NCBI GenBank assembly: GCA_963555705.1
Contig: OY743183.1
Coordinates: 28,555,932 to 28,619,931 of the forward strand
Reading direction: 5' to 3'
DNA: 64,000 nucleotides
DNA from: Ligustrum vulgare
Taxonomy: Eukaryota > Streptophyta > Magnoliopsida > Lamiales > Oleaceae
Positions within the stretch are counted from its first letter, which is position 1. Each line of letters begins with the position of its first letter. This document shows positions 46,092 to 59,670 of the stretch, piece by piece. Made by a program: the position numbers and the translations under genes. The notes below the pieces were generated by a model. The model made no database searches. It worked only from the letters and a program-made list of their open reading frames with translations, and was not told the origin of the DNA.

Positions 46092-47524
46092 ATTTCTACA
46101 TATGCCAATGAATTTTCTTAAAAATTCAAACCTTAGTCCATCTAGAGGTTTTGTGAAAATATCAGCCAATTGATTTTTATTTTTTTTGGAATGTGTTCAA
46201 GTGATATGGTATGGTTTTCACAAGATCAAGAATAAAATGATGGTGAATATCCTTGTGTTTAGTTTGAGAATATGGAACAAGATTTTTAGCGATATTGATG
46301 GAACTTGTGTTATCACAATACACAATTATTGTACCCTATTTGACTCCATAGTCACTCAACATTTGCTTCATCCAAAGCAGTTGAGTAAAACAATTTCCTT
46401 TAGTAATATATTTTGCTTCAATCATGGATAAAGATATAGAGTTTTGTTTCTTACTCATCCAAGCTACAAAATTACTCTCAACTTAAAAACAACCACTTGA
46501 GGTACTCTTCCTATCATCTGCATTTCCTGCCAGTTAGCATCAGAATACCCAGTTAAATCTAGACTAAACCCCTTAGAATAATAGATCTCATAACCTATAG
46601 TCCCATAAATATACCTAATGATACGTTTCACAAAATTTAAATGAGATTCTTTAGGTTCATCCTGAAATTTAGCACAAACACCTACACTAAAAGATATTTC
46701 AGGTCTACTAGCAGTAAGATAGAGTAAGCTACCTATCATACTTCTGTATAGAGTTTGATCTACATTTTTTCCTGTAGGTTTCAGATTGATCATAACACTA
46801 GTACTCATAAGTGTTCTAGTGTGTTTTTATTATCCAGGCCAAATCTTTGAACAAGATCTTTAGCATACTTAGATTTAGATATAAATATCCAATCATCAGT
46901 TTGCTTAACTTGAAAATCAAGAAAAAAACGTTAGGTCTCTTACCATACACTTCTCAAAATCTTATTTCATGCATTCAGAACAAACTTGAGCATAAGAATC
47001 AATAGGATATCCAAACACAATGTCATCTAATTAGTTCTGAGCTATTGTAATGGTTTCATCTTCTTTACTAATGAAAAGTGTTCTATCTGCTCCACCTCTA
47101 AAAAATTCATGTTCTAAGAGATGTTAATAGTCTATCATACCAAGCTCTAGGGCTTGTTTCTGTCCACAGAAGGCCTTCTTAAGTCTATAGACATGGTTAT
47201 GATAACTAGAATCAACAAAACCTTTCAGTTGTTCAACATACACCTGTTCTTGAAGTATTCCATTCAAGAAGGCACTCGTAACATCCATTTGATATAGCTT
47301 GAATCCTAGTGTGTAATCTACAACATGAAGAATTCTAATTGATTCAAACCTAACAACTAGGGCAAATGTCTAATCAAAATCTACTTCTTCAACCTAGATG
47401 TATCCTTGAGCAAACAACCTGGCCTTATTTCTAGTTATTGACCCTTAACATTTGAATTTTTTTGGCCTGGGTACTAAATATCACACATCATTCCTTACAA
47501 ATTGATTCAATTCTTCATGCATTA
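46092..47524 (-). pseudogene. C2 reverse transcriptase and RNase H
   Basis: Minus-strand order: MHEELNQFVRNDV, KARLFAQGY, QMDVTSAFLNG, LDDIVFG (YVDD box with a stop for Tyr), then YRSMIGSLLYLTASRPEISF and DLTGYSDANW, and RNase H with CDNTSSINIAKN and LADIFTKPLDGLRF. Several stops and frame changes. It begins exactly where A2 is inserted. Confidence 0.9.
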
Positions 47525-49199
47525 TGATAAGTGTATTTTATACACTTATTTATCTGTAAAAATTAGGATATTATGTTGTTCATCGTGAATAAACTCTACT
47601 TAGTTTGTTATTATTTTTTATCATTTTAGGTTTTATCCTAAAATTAGGAAAAAGGAGGAATTGAAGCAATTACACAGCAATTGGATAATAATTGGAGCAA
47701 AATCATGCACATGGATATTGATGAGAATCATGACAGGCTTGACAGAAAGATCTACAACTCAAGTCAAATGAAACTTCAAGAGCACGTTAGAAGAGCTCTA
47801 AATCAAGTATGATATGTGGGAAGAAGGTTGGAGGAAAAAATTATGGTCAAAGAAGACTTAGGATGCAATTGAAAATCAAAAACCCTCAAGGATTGTGATT
47901 GAAATTTTAAGGTGGAGATTGAAACTCAATTTTTGCATAGAAAGATTTCGAATCTGGAATCACTAATTGATACGACTTGTAGATTTTTGAGTCATCTTTC
48001 CAATATACTTTGAATCAACACAATTGGACATCGGGACAGAAAGTTATTATCAAAATACCAAGATAACGTGTGGCTATAAAAAGCAAAATCGCGTGGCTGC
48101 ATGAATTTTGACTGCGCGACTGCGCACCCAGTCCGAATGGGGCTCAAAAATCCTATTTTTCACCAGTCCTCTTTATTTAACCTAATTTTTTACCATAATT
48201 CGAAAAACCATTTAAGAGTAAAAAAAAATAAAAAAAATAAATCTAAAACTCTCTCTTTTCCACAAGAAAACATCAAATTCAAAGGGGAAAAGACTAGGGA
48301 TTTTGAGAACACACAAAGCTTTGGTGGAATCTTGGTGCAAGAGGATGCTAATCTACAATTATTCAAATTCTAGGTTTTCTTTTCATTGTTTTATGTTATT
48401 TTTAAATCCAAGAACACGAGTAGCTAACTTTTTAGTCGGGATTGATGATGTATATTTAATATTGTTAGTTTAATTTTCATTCTCAAGCTGGGACTTTTAT
48501 TTTCAAGTATTGATTTTACAATGCTTTTAATTCTTGAATTAATTGATCACTAATTCATGATTTATGGTTCTTTTCATAATCTTAGAGTCGAGTTAACAAT
48601 TAGATTATGTAGTAAAATCCTGCAACTTCAACAAGAAGAAAGGGATATGAATTTGTGGTTATATGTGATCAAATATGAAATCCTAGGTAATTTAATGCAT
48701 TTTCCCAAGGAAGAATTCTGACCCTTTGTAGAGATACACGGTTGACTTAGTTAAATAGGCCTAATTTGAACACTAGAGAGGTAAATTAGATATAAGAGTG
48801 AATTCAATCAAATATAATTTTAGAGAACAACTTGAGATGTGAAATCAAGCTAGGATATTACTTCAAAATCATTAGTCCCGATAGTCATTTGTTGTTAGAA
48901 AACTCATAGTTTGGTTTCTTGCTTTCATATTTCAATTTAGATGCAATTAGTTTAATTTTCTATTTCTTCTTTTATTTGAATTGTTTATTTCGTTAAATTC
49001 TCAATAATTTGTCGTTCTTGGATTCTTTTAAAATTTTATTTTCTTAGTTTAGTTTTTACTTTAGTCTAGGAATTCTTTTTTAATCAAATTAAATCGATAA
49101 CAAATAATTAGTCATTGTGGGATCAAAAACCGGACTCAAAAGTCCACTTTATTACTTATTTACAATATTGTACACTTGATATATTCATACGAATGAACA
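47525..49199 (+). repeat. 5' LTR of A2
   Basis: 1675 bp, TGATAAGTG...GAATGAACA. A CGCGACTGCGCA-type module at 48085-48130 lies about 50 bp before TATA-like CTTTATTTAACC (48170). Confidence 0.85.
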
Positions 49200-49205
49200 A
49201 GTTTT

Positions 49206-49223
49206 TGGCGCCGTTGTCGGGGA
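49206..49223 (+). other. Primer binding site of A2 (tRNA-Asp type)
   Basis: TGGCGCCGTTGTCGGGGA lies six bases after the LTR, one base off the usual Athila site. Confidence 0.88.
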
Positions 49224-49316
49224 ATATTTATTTGTTATTTATTTATTTTGATTTTTAGTATTTTTAGCTTTTATATTTAGTTTGCTTTTAACTATCTAGT
49301 AATTTGATTCATAATA

Positions 49317-49319
<3 letters not shown>

Positions 49320-49348
<29 letters not shown>
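49320..49348. repeat. Poly(A) run in the A2 leader
   Basis: About 28 consecutive A between primer site and gag. Confidence 0.95.
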
Positions 49349-49352
<4 letters not shown>

Positions 49353-49471
49353 ATAAATTCTCTTCTTGCCCTTGTATGCTCCATTCGAAAAGGGTAAATC
49401 TTCTACCTTTCGAACCTGAAATTGAACAATTCTTTAGAGGACGACGTAGGGAATAATAAAATCTGAACCAA

Positions 49472-50710
49472 ATGACCATTCCAATCAATCCACTAGAACA
49501 CATGGAACTAAACCCGAATGCCATTGCATTACCGCATGGTCAAAATGTAGTATTGCAAATCAATCAAAACAACCAATAGAATATACAAGAAGACAACATA
49601 GGAGTCCTTCCAATGGGTCAAGTCTTAACACCTATTGCAACTAAAAATCGTTCTAGTATATTATATCCGCCTTTTGGAAGGAATGACTTCCAATTCAGAA
49701 CAATTTAATAAATCTCTTTAGTAATAATCTCCAATTTTTTGGAAAGGCAGGTGAGGATCCCAATGTGCATGTCACCAGGTTTGGGAGAATGTACCAAAAT
49801 TTTCAATTTTAGGGCATAAATGATGATGTCATTCATTTGCGACTATTTCTTTACACCTTAAGGGATAGTGCATTGGAGTGGCTTAATTTTGAACCTGAAT
49901 TTAGCATAACCACATGGGATGACCTAGCTAGGAAATCTTGTAACAAATATTTCTCACCTGCTAAGTTCACTAAACTAAAATTGGAGATATTTACTTTTCA
50001 ACAACTGGACGGTGAGATTTTTCATGAATCTTGGGGTAGATTTATGGATCTTCTTTGAAAATGCCCTTATCATGGATATAATAAAGGCCTTCAAGTTCAG
50101 CACTTCTACTCTGGGTTGTCACCACAGTACAAATCAATAGTTGACTCATCAGCTGTTGGGTCCATTTCCAAAAAATGTGTCAACCAAGCATGGGACCTGG
50201 TAGAACTCATTACAAAAAGACAAACAATGTTCCCATTTGAAAGAATAGTTCAAAAAAGAGTTGCTGGAGTATATGATATAGATATTTTGACTAGTCCAAA
50301 TGCGCAACTAGCTGCCCTAACAAAAAAGGTTAATTTGTTGTTTTCATCACAACATCAAGGATTTCATGCTATTCAATCATAGTTATCTGTAAAAATTGTA
50401 GTGCGAATCATTCAACCGAAGATTGTATGTTGTTGGCTTCAAAATAAGAGCAAGTTAACTTTATACAAAACAATCTTCAACAACAAAACAACCCGTATGC
50501 TCCAACTTACAATCTTGGTTAGAGACAACACCCAAACTTTGATTGGTCTAACAGTGAAAATGAGTTTAACCAACCACAACATGAGAGAAGACCAAATTTG
50601 GGGAAAAGGTTTCAACAACAGATGGAAAAGACTAACAAAATGTTTGAACTGCATCAAACAACCATGCGAAGTCACTATGCTGCAATTAAAGGGCTTGAAA
50701 ATCAGATAAG
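49472..50710 (+). pseudogene. A2 gag
   Basis: Opens at ATG 49472 (MTIPINPLEHMELNPNA). The core reads LRLFLYTLRDSALEWLNFEP...ITTWDDLARKSCNKYFSPAKFTKLKLEI, matching the A1 gag. Interrupted by stops (for example after WGRFMDLL) and frame changes. Confidence 0.82.
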
Positions 50711-53215
50711 CTAAATCACTCAAAAAATTTCTGAGCAAGCTCCTGGAACACTTCTCAGTAACACAGTTAAAAATTCAAGGGAGCATGTTAACATGATATC
50801 TGCAGTAGAGATGGGAAAAATCTACACTCCAGCTTCTAAGGTAGCTATTGAGGATGTGTCATATACTTTCACAGAGGAAATGTCCCACTGTAGTCATATA
50901 TAACTCAAATTACTTTTCCTCATGCACTCTTAAGAAACAGGATACAAAAGGATGTGGATGCTATAACTACCAAAAGTGGTGTTAAATTGCTTGAGACACG
51001 GGTAAAAAGACCTAAAGGAAAGACAATCAAGTGGTTGAAGAAGTCGAGAATGAAATTTAGGAGCCTAATCAATCAACCAACCGAACCAGAAACTTAAAAG
51101 AAAGAGGAAGAATAAAAAACTCCTATCAAGACCTATATCCCACCAATCCCATTCCCTCAACGTTTGTAGAAACACAAGCTAGAATAGCAATTTGGTAAAT
51201 TTTTGGAAATTTCAAGAAATTACACATCAGTATACCAGTTGCAGAAGCTCTAGCTCATATGCCCATTTACCTCAAGTTCATGAATGAAATGTTAACTAAA
51301 AAGAGGAAGTTAGTGGATATTGAAACTATATCCCTAACCAAAGAATGTAGTGCAATTTTGTAGAAAAAGCTGCTACCAATACTAAAAGATCCGGGAAGTT
51401 TCTCTATCCCATGCACAATTGGCAAAGAAAATTTTGATAATGTTTTGTGTGAATTAGAGGCAACTGTCAATTTAATGACTCATTCTGTAATACCGCTTTT
51501 CATCGTTACGAAATCGCACGTAATATGTATGTTGATATTATTATAAATTTTAAATTGATAATTTTCATGTCCATAATTTGAATTATTTTGCAGTGAAAGG
51601 ACTTGGACACCATCTCGATCAATGTGCCAATTAGAAAGTTATAAATTTTTTGTACTTGCAATTTTATGTGATTAATTGTTTTATTGCCTAAGCATGCTAC
51701 TTTCTATTTTATTTTGTTAAATTGAAAGTTGGGGGAGAAAGTTTAGTGACAATTGGAGAGTACATAAAACTTATGAACTTAATTATGTGCATGGAGAGAA
51801 ATGAGGGACCAATTTGTAAATTCCAAAAGATTATACTTAAACCTAACCTAATCTAATTACCTCACCCGATTCTCTCTCTCGTTGAACTCCTCTCACTCTC
51901 GGTCTCTCGTTTCTCTCACCTCACACACAAACCATCGCTCTATGTCTCTCCTTCCCACCGGCACATCACCCAACGCCGACCATTGCCACCGGAGCCCCTC
52001 CCTCACACGGTAGGATCCCTCCCCTCCTCCCCTTTACCCCTACAATGCACACACACACACAACACATAGCGCACGCAAAAACATGCACACGCATTACACA
52101 CACACACACACACACACTCTTTCATGTGCACACACATATATGTGTATTGATGTATATATATGTTAAGATTTTCAGATTTCGAAATCGAGGAATTCGAGAA
52201 TTTTCATGTCTTGATATATATGGCTTTATTCATATTAGTTAGTTAATTCTTAGATTTTTTAATATATGAATCCAATTGCTAACTAATGGTTAGGTTAATT
52301 TTTGATCAAAAGTTATAGATTCAGTTTTCGAATTTAGCTCACCCGAATACCTCCCCAATATTTCAGGTGATGAAAGTTAGATGAGACGAGGAGAGCACTC
52401 GGTGTCAGACTCAGGCTATACCCGCTTTCAATTGTTGAAAATAAAGTTAAATTAGAATTTATGTAAGTTTCTCATTAATTATTCCTTAATTCATTTATTA
52501 TTGATAATTGTTTGGTTGAGATTAGCTTTGAATAAGTATGAGTGTCGTATTAGAGGTTAATTTACCTCTTATTTCATTTGTTAAAGTTTATTTATTTGAA
52601 ATTATATCCTTGAGGAGTTTGGGATTTATTGAAATGGGTTTGGTGATATTTGGAATTGAATGAGTTGAGATGCATGTTTTAAAATGGTTATGATGTCCCT
52701 CTACATGTTGGCCATGTCCAATTTATAGAGGAGACTCTGCCGAAATTTCTGTAAGATTTTATAATAGAAAATGAAAATGTTGAGGTTTTAAATGATTTGT
52801 TTCCGCATTTAAGAAAAAGGAAAGTTAACATGCCTAGGTTTAAGGTGTTACACTTTCTATTTATATGAACCTGGGATTGGGAAAACCTAAACCTACTAAC
52901 ATCACATTAAAGCTAGCTGACAAATCTATCTATCCAGTATCCATATGTGATCATAGAAGATGTCATAGTGAAAGTGGATAAATTCCTCTTTCCGGTAGGC
53001 TTTGTAATCCTGGATATTGAAGAAGATAATACCATGCCCCTCATATTTGGTAGACCCTTCCTCACCACTGGACGAGCCTTAATAGATATTGAGAATTAGG
53101 AAATTAGTTTAAGGGTAGAAAAAGAGCAAGCGACTTTCAGCATTGCTCAACGAAAGGATTCATATGTTCAATCTGAAAGTTGTTGTAAGTTGGAGGTAGT
53201 GCTGAAAGAGAGTTA
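50711..53215 (+). pseudogene. A2 protease region, interrupted by S3
   Basis: Before S3: KFLEI-type and ECSAIL traces, then ATVNLM. After S3: LSIYMNLGLGKPKPTNITLKLADKSI and FPVGFVILDIEEDNTMPLIFGRPFLTTGRALIDI. Several stops. No RT follows, as in A1. Confidence 0.8.
51486..52852 (+). mobile_element. Solo LTR S3 inside the A2 protease
   Basis: 1367 bp, TGTAATACC...GGTGTTACA. Flanked by CATTC (51481-51485) and CTTTC (52853-52857), a 5-bp duplication with one change. The protease text NLM...LSIYMNLG rejoins when it is removed. It contains an (AC)n-rich stretch at 52045-52130. No coding. Confidence 0.85.
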
Positions 53216-53350
53216 AAAGTGATACTACTAAGTTTAATAAAGTGAGAACAAGGGTTCAAAAGTGCAAGACACGGAATTGTAAGCAATGTAAGGCTTCAAA
53301 AGCCTCGTTCATGCCACCACGATAAGAAAATAAAAATAATAATAAAAAAA

Positions 53351-53398
53351 GTCAAGCTTAAGACTTTAAACAAAGCGCTTATTGGAAGGAAACCCAAT
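53351..53398 (+). other. AAGCGCTT plus hairpin motif after the A2 protease
   Basis: GACTTTAAACAAAGCGCTTA is followed by TTGGAAGGAAACCCAA. Same order and spacing as A1 28621-28663. Confidence 0.65.
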
Positions 53399-55667
53399 TT
53401 ATTTTCCCTTTTATTTATTTTACTTTGTTTATAGTTTTACATTTATTTTTAGGTAATTCTTGCATTTAAGTTATTGAAGTTAGCATCACTAGAACCATCA
53501 CCACTTAGAGTTGATTTTCAAGTGCATTCTTAGTTCTAATGCATACATCATGATCACGTACACATTTGTTTGATTTGAACATGAAAGCATTATTTGGAGA
53601 AATGCAATCGTCACTAATTCATTACACCCTTTTGTATTACTCTCAATACAAATTCTCCCCACTTCAAATATCATCCATAATTCAACAAATTGTGCATCAA
53701 ATTGTGTTAAATTAATTTCTCTTTCCACATCATAAGCAAATCAAAAGGTATGATTTTACACACTTAGTGATAGGCATGATAATTGTAATGTTCTTGATAT
53801 TCTTGTGAATTTAGAATTATGTATTGATGGAGTATGGGATTAGGTTGGAAATTGGTGTAATTCAATTGTGATTCTAGGTATAAAAAAAATAAAAAATTGG
53901 ATTCATTCAAGGTCCATAAATCAATGCTTTCCCTTAGTTTTCATGTATACATGCCAAGTGTTCGACATAATGCCACAATGAGTTTTTTCTACGAGTTTTG
54001 CAATTTTTTTGAATGATCATCTTTAATGCATGTTATACAGTTCATCATTCAAACATATCTTACACTAATTTTAGGCATAAAACTCGAATTGAACATATTA
54101 GGCTGTGTAAGGCTCTCACTGTAGGATCACTGCACTAAAAACAGCTTCAGGTCCCTCATTTGCCACATCTTTTCACGACCCTATTGAACTTCACATGCTC
54201 TAAATCTTTAATATGTTGTAGAACATGTTATGTACTTTAACATGCCAAAAGATGGCTTGGAAAAATTTTCAGTTTTTCTATGTGATATCAGGGCTTGAAA
54301 ATAGATGGTCAACTATGTTTGAAAATTCCGATTTTTGCTTTGTTTTAGTTGGGGATGTTGGTGTTGATCTATTTTAGTTTAGTAATAGTGTTTTATGCTC
54401 CTAATATTCTTTATCTTGTATTTTCGAGGAACACACCACTTGTACCATCTCAAACCAAGCTTAGAAACGTAAGAAACAGGTCAAAATAATCCAAGTGGTA
54501 TCAAAATAAATCTCCAAGTGATTACATCACTCATCTAACTCCACTTTTATGTACTATTATTAATTGATATATCTATTTTTTGTACATTGAGGACAATGTA
54601 ATTTTCTAATTTGGGGGCGTGATATCTCATTTATTCACTTTGTTCATTCGATACCTTGTTTTTGGGGGAAAAGGTTTGAAAAACATGAAAATTACTGTTG
54701 ATTTATTTATCGCCTATGATGTTTTTCGAATTGATTTGGTGCTTTGAATTAGATTGTTGGATAGCATTTTAAATTGAGTTTACTTATCCATGATATACTT
54801 GACTAATTGAGCCCATTGGCAAATTAAATTAATACTTGTGTAGGAATATGCTTGACATATGTGGGGAAATATCATGCAATTTGAATTAGGAATGACTTTA
54901 TCCCTTACCTTAAAATTAGAGCCAAATTGCTTCAGAACCAGTTTAGGGGTGGAAAGGCTAGTATAGATATGCATGGATGGGTTGAGGGTTTGAAGTTCTT
55001 GGTCTTGTAACTTCGATTGAAAGGGTTTTGGTCAATAAGTATAAGCTAGCACAAAAAAAAAATTAAATTTCTTATTCATCTCTTCGTAGCCTTTGTGATT
55101 CGAGCGTGTAAGCTTTTAAAGGTCTTTAAAACTTGGTACCATAAATTAATCTGAATTGAGAGTTATCAGCCCAAAGCTCATTATATGGGCCACTTAGAAA
55201 GCTTAAGAGAGAGAAGACTTACACATAAGATGCTAAAACATCTTTAACTTTTGCATGGAAAAATGCGATGAATAAATATTTAGAAACCACATGAATAGAA
55301 GGAACATCAGGATATGAGAGAAAAGCATAAGGTTGTGATCATCCATGATAGTTGTGAGGAAATCAAAAGAAATCATTGTTTGACCACATAGGATTTGGGT
55401 TTGGTGCATGATATGTCAAACTATGTTAGGTCTATTTTTATGCAAGTAGGAGTTTGATTTTGACTATTCACACACACTAGAAAGTTGAGCATAGGATAGG
55501 TTGAAATTTTTTTCATGTTGTTCAATTCTGTTTTCTGAAGTATATATTTTATTTGAACTTGAGGAAATATGGTCAATGAATTAATAGTTTAAAAAATATA
55601 TATTTGTTATTCAGTATTTTGATAGATTTATTTGAGGTTTAGTTTGTTCGAGGAAGAAAAAATATTC
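53399..55667 (+). other. A2 non-coding 3' internal region
   Basis: No protein-like frame. Polypurine-like tracts appear near 54605 (TAATTTGGGGGCG) and 54658 (TTTTTGGGGGAAAAGG), paralleling the extra tracts in A1. Confidence 0.7.
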
Positions 55668-55681
55668 TAGTTTGAGGGGTT
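55668..55681 (+). other. Polypurine tract of A2
   Basis: TAGTTTGAGGGGTT sits directly before TGATAAATG. Confidence 0.75.
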
Positions 55682-57368
55682 TGATAAATGTATTTTATAC
55701 AGTTTTATCTGTCAAAATTAGGATATTATATTTTTTTTCGTGCATAAACTCTACTTAGTTTGTTATTATTTGTTATCATTTCAGGTTTTATCCCAAAATC
55801 AAGAAAAATGAGGAATTTAAGACATTGCACAACAATTAGATGATAATTGGAGCAAAATCATGTACATGAAGATTGATGAGAATCATTGCAGGCTTGACAG
55901 AAAGATCTACAATTCAAGCCAAATGAAACTTCAATAGCATGTTTGAAAAGCTTCAAATCGTATGACACGTGGGAAGAAGTTTGGAGGCAAAAATTATGGC
56001 AAAAGAAGACTTGGGATGCAATTGGAAATAAAAAACCTGCAAGGGTTGTGATTCAAATTTTAAGTCTGAGATTAAGACTCAGTTTTCACATAGAAAGATT
56101 CCAAATTTGGAAATCACTATTTCAGTAAGAATTGTAGCACTTTTGAGTCATTTTTCCAACTCATTTTGAATCAACGCAATCGTACATTGGGAGAGAAAGT
56201 AAAGACCAAGTACCAAGAGAACTTGCGGCTTGAAAAAGCAAAACCGTGTTGCAGCATTAATTTTGCATGTGCGGCTGCGCTTTGTCAGGTTGGGCCCTAA
56301 TGGGCTCAAAAATCCGATTTTTCACCAATTCTCTTTATTTAACCTAATTTTTTACCATATTTCGGAAAACCAGCGAAGAGGCAAAAAAAAAATCAGATCT
56401 AAAACTCTCTTTTTTCCGTAAAAATCCCACAAGAAAACATCCAATTCAAAGGGGGAAAAGGCTAGGGATTTGGAGAACACAAAAAGCTTTGGTGGAATCT
56501 TGATGCAAGAGGATACTAGTTCTTCAAATCTTCAAATTCCCGATTTTCTTTTCATTGTTTTATGTTATTTTTAATTCCAAGAACATGAGTAGCTAAGTTT
56601 TAAATCGGGATTGATGATGTAGATATTATATTTTTTGTTGAATTTCAATTCTCAATTTGGGACTTTTATTTTCATGTATTGATTTTAGTGTGCTTTTAAC
56701 GCTAGAATTAACTAATCACTAATTCATGATTTAATGGTTGTTTTCATAATCTGAGAGGTGAATAAACAGTTAGATAATGTAATTAAATTCGAAAATTTCA
56801 ACAAAAAGATAGCTAGAGATTTGAATTTGTGGTTGCATGTGATCAAATACGAATTCCTAGGTAATCTAATGCATTTAGCTAAGGAAGAATTCTGACCCTC
56901 TGTAGAGATACACAGTTGACATAGTTAAATAGACTTAATTTTAACTCGAGAAAAGTAAATTAGATATAAGAGCGAATTCGATCTAATACAATTTTTAAAA
57001 AAAACTTGAGATGCAAAATTGAGCTAGGATATTACTTCAAAATCATTAGTCCTGATAGTTCTTTATTGTTAGAAAACTCATTGTTCAATTTCTTACTTTC
57101 ATATTTCAATTTCTGTTGCAATTAATTTCATTTTGTATTTCTTATTTTATTTTAATTGTTTATTTTGTTAAATTCTCAATTATTTGTCGTTCTTGGATTC
57201 TTTTAAAATTTTATTTTCTTAGTGTAGTTTTTACTTTAGTCTAGGGATTCTTTTAAGTCAAATTAAATTGATAACAAATAACTAGTCCTTCTGGGATCAA
57301 CAAACCGACTCAAAAATCCACTTTATCACTTATTTACGATATCGTACGCTTACAATATTCATACAAAT
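55682..57368 (+). repeat. 3' LTR of A2
   Basis: About 1687 bp, matching 47525-49199 with many substitutions and small indels. The terminal CA has decayed near 57368, where C2 coding sequence resumes. Confidence 0.83.
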
Positions 57369-57982
57369 TAAGTTTTTTTTGCATCCACCCAAAATTCATC
57401 ACTAATAGCTTCTTCTACTTTCTTCGGTTCTAATTGAGATATGTAACTTGTGTGAGTTAGATTGTTTAAAACTCTCTTATGTGATCTCTTTCCTTCATCT
57501 AAGTCACCAAGCATGTTATCCTTAGGATGATTATCCTTAAGCTTAGAAGATGGTTCTTTGGGATTCATGAGAGTGTTAGTTGAAGATGGTTTCTTAAAGC
57601 TAGATGAATGTTCCTCACATTGAGTATCTACATCTTTAGGAAAATTTGGTGATTCTGAATTAGCCTGATCTATGGATTTAGAATTTAGATTGTCTCTTAA
57701 AGTGTCTTTCATCCAAATTTTAAATAGGCTCCTCTAAAAAATTCCATTATTCACATCAACATTTATAGATTCCATAACAATGAGTGTTCGAGAATTGTTG
57801 ACACGATAAGCTCTACTGTTCTTCGCATAACCTAGAAATATTCCTTCATAACTTTTAGAATCAAACTTACCTAAGTTCTCTCTATCTCTCAAGATTTAGC
57901 ATTTACAACCAAACACTTTAAAATATTTGGAACTAGGCTTTTTACCCTTCGACATCTCATATGGGGCCTTATCAATCTCGAG
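57369..57982 (-). pseudogene. C2 integrase C-terminus and linker to RT
   Basis: The minus frame reads IDKAPYEMSKGKKPSSKYFKVFGCKC, later RVLNNLTHTSYISQLEPKKVEEAISDEFWVDA. These are standard copia blocks between integrase and RT. The left end is cut by A2, the right end by G3. Confidence 0.88.
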
Positions 57983-58889
57983 TAATGAGATCCCAATCGG
58001 GGAATCTCGTCGAACAATGCGGAATAACGAAATTAAAACATAGGAAAGATCTAGATCAGATTTAAACACAATAATTAAAATACTGGAAAGATAAAATTTA
58101 TGATAGGACCTTGACCCAAGATTCACGACGCATGAAATTGACAATGCGAAATCGAGATCCAAGGTTTTCGAAACACCACAAAGACTTGTCAATTTCCTTG
58201 ATAAGATTCTAATTGGAAACGCCACAAATATTTCGCAATATTTGATAAGTTGGATTTGTTCTCGAAGAACACAAAAGGAAAAACTCAACCTTTCAATTGG
58301 AGAATCCTCTCTCAAATATTATTAGTCTCAAAACTCAAAGTAAACTGTCTTTTACAATCATGAAAAGGAATATAAATAAGCAAAATAACCTAGCCGCTAA
58401 TTTACTCAAAATAGAATTCTAATTAAACTAGAATACTAAATTAGGAAAATAACCTAAAAACAAAAAAAGGAAACTAAATAATTAAAAATCCTGAAAATTT
58501 GGCCGCTACTCAGTTACGGCTATGAAGAATTCTTTTACAGCCGTAATGGCCTCTCTGATCCAAAACCGTTTTACAAGTTACGGCCGTAACTTTCAGACTT
58601 ACGGTCGTAAGCCTGGATCTGCTAAAATTCTTCCTTTTTCCTCGATAGTTGATTACGGCCATGATAATATCTTTTACGGCCGTGATTATAAGAGTTACGG
58701 CCGTGAAGGATCTTCATTACGGCCGTAATGTCTTCTCTGCATAAATAATTTCGTTTACTCGGCTCGGCTTGATCCTTTCGCCTTCTCGGCTCGATTCCAA
58801 CATGAAACTTACTCAGTTTTGCACGTAGATCACTGTCGTATTGCCGATGGCTCGACTTTGCCCTTGGATGCCTGGTCCGGATCATATCA
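57983..58889 (-). repeat. 3' LTR of G3
   Basis: 907 bp, TAATGAGATCCC...GATCATATCA, matching 60705-61600. An array of TTACGGCCGTAA-type palindromes lies at 58513-58730. Confidence 0.88.
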
Positions 58890-58904
58890 TACTCCCTCTC
58901 TTAA
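58890..58904 (-). other. Polypurine tract of G3
   Basis: Minus-strand AAGAGAGGGAGTA precedes TGATATGATCC, as in G1. Confidence 0.78.
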
Positions 58905-58998
58905 AAAGGATTCGACCTCGAATCCATTTTTGGTCGGCTTTTTTGACTCCTCCTGCTTTTCTGGGCTCGATGATTATGTTTATGCCTCGTGCTTGCTT

Positions 58999-59670
58999 TC
59001 AACCTTTTGGGCTGCCCATTTTCTCCTTCAACTTTCTGGACTTTTTGGGCTGCTCATTTGTGCTAACAAGTTTTTTTCCTGTTTTAAGCTCATGGTTTGA
59101 CTTCGGTACCTGTAAAACAGATTTTAAAGAACTGGGGAGTGGTATGTTAGCGTGAGTAAGTGTAAATAGACTCGTTTTTGCAGTAGACTCTCTTTTCTTT
59201 TGCTTTTTGCACTCAGTCTCTCCTTTTTCTGAAGTTTGAACCTCAACCCTCTTTTCTTTATTTTTCACTCCCTCTCCTTTTTCTGAGGTCGTGGCCTCAA
59301 CTCTCTTTTCTTTAATTTCCACTCCCTCTCCTTTTTCTGAGGTCGTGGCCTCAACTCTCTTATTTTTAATTTTCACTCCCTCTCTTTTTTCTGAGTTCGT
59401 GGCCTCAACTCTCTTATTTTTCCCCTCAAACTCACTTCTCACTTTCAATTGATCTTTCGGGGCTTCAGTTGGAGATAGTGGTATTAGAGTAAACTTTTTC
59501 CCCCCTTTTACCAAGCTGTATCTATTTGTATACCCATCATGTAGCACATTCCTTTCATGTTGCCAAGGTCTCCCCAACAGTATGTGACTAATTTGCATTG
59601 GCACCATGTCACAAATTACCTCATCCGAATACCCACCAAAAGAAAATGCCACTAAAGCCTGTCTCTTCAC
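58999..59670 (-). pseudogene. G3 protease and repetitive tail
   Basis: Begins in the middle of the protease: VICDMVPMQISHILLGRPWQHERNVLHDGYTN is close to the G1 sequence. It then runs through a Lys/Glu repeat region and SLFTLTHANIPLPSSLKSV. A one-base loss near 59685 separates it from the upstream gag frame. The RT that should follow is deleted. Confidence 0.82.
59212..59427 (-). repeat. 54-bp tandem repeat, four copies, in frame
   Basis: Period exactly 54 bases (starts 59212, 59266, 59320, 59374). Each encodes an 18-residue unit of the KNKRVEATTSEKGEGVKI type. The copy nearest the 3' LTR is the most degenerate. Confidence 0.92.

Larger units (their letters stand above)
47525..57368 (+). mobile_element. 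Athila-like LTR element A2, gag-protease only
   Basis: 9.8 kb on plus. LTRs start TGATAARTGTATTTTATAC, as in A1. The primer site is TGGCGCCGTTGTCGGGGA. It encodes only decayed gag and protease, then a long non-coding stretch. It inserted into C2 between the codons of WVDA and MHEELNQF, so the host frame resumes. LTR divergence is clearly greater than in A1 or G1. It contains solo LTR S3. No clean target duplication at its ends. Confidence 0.9.
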
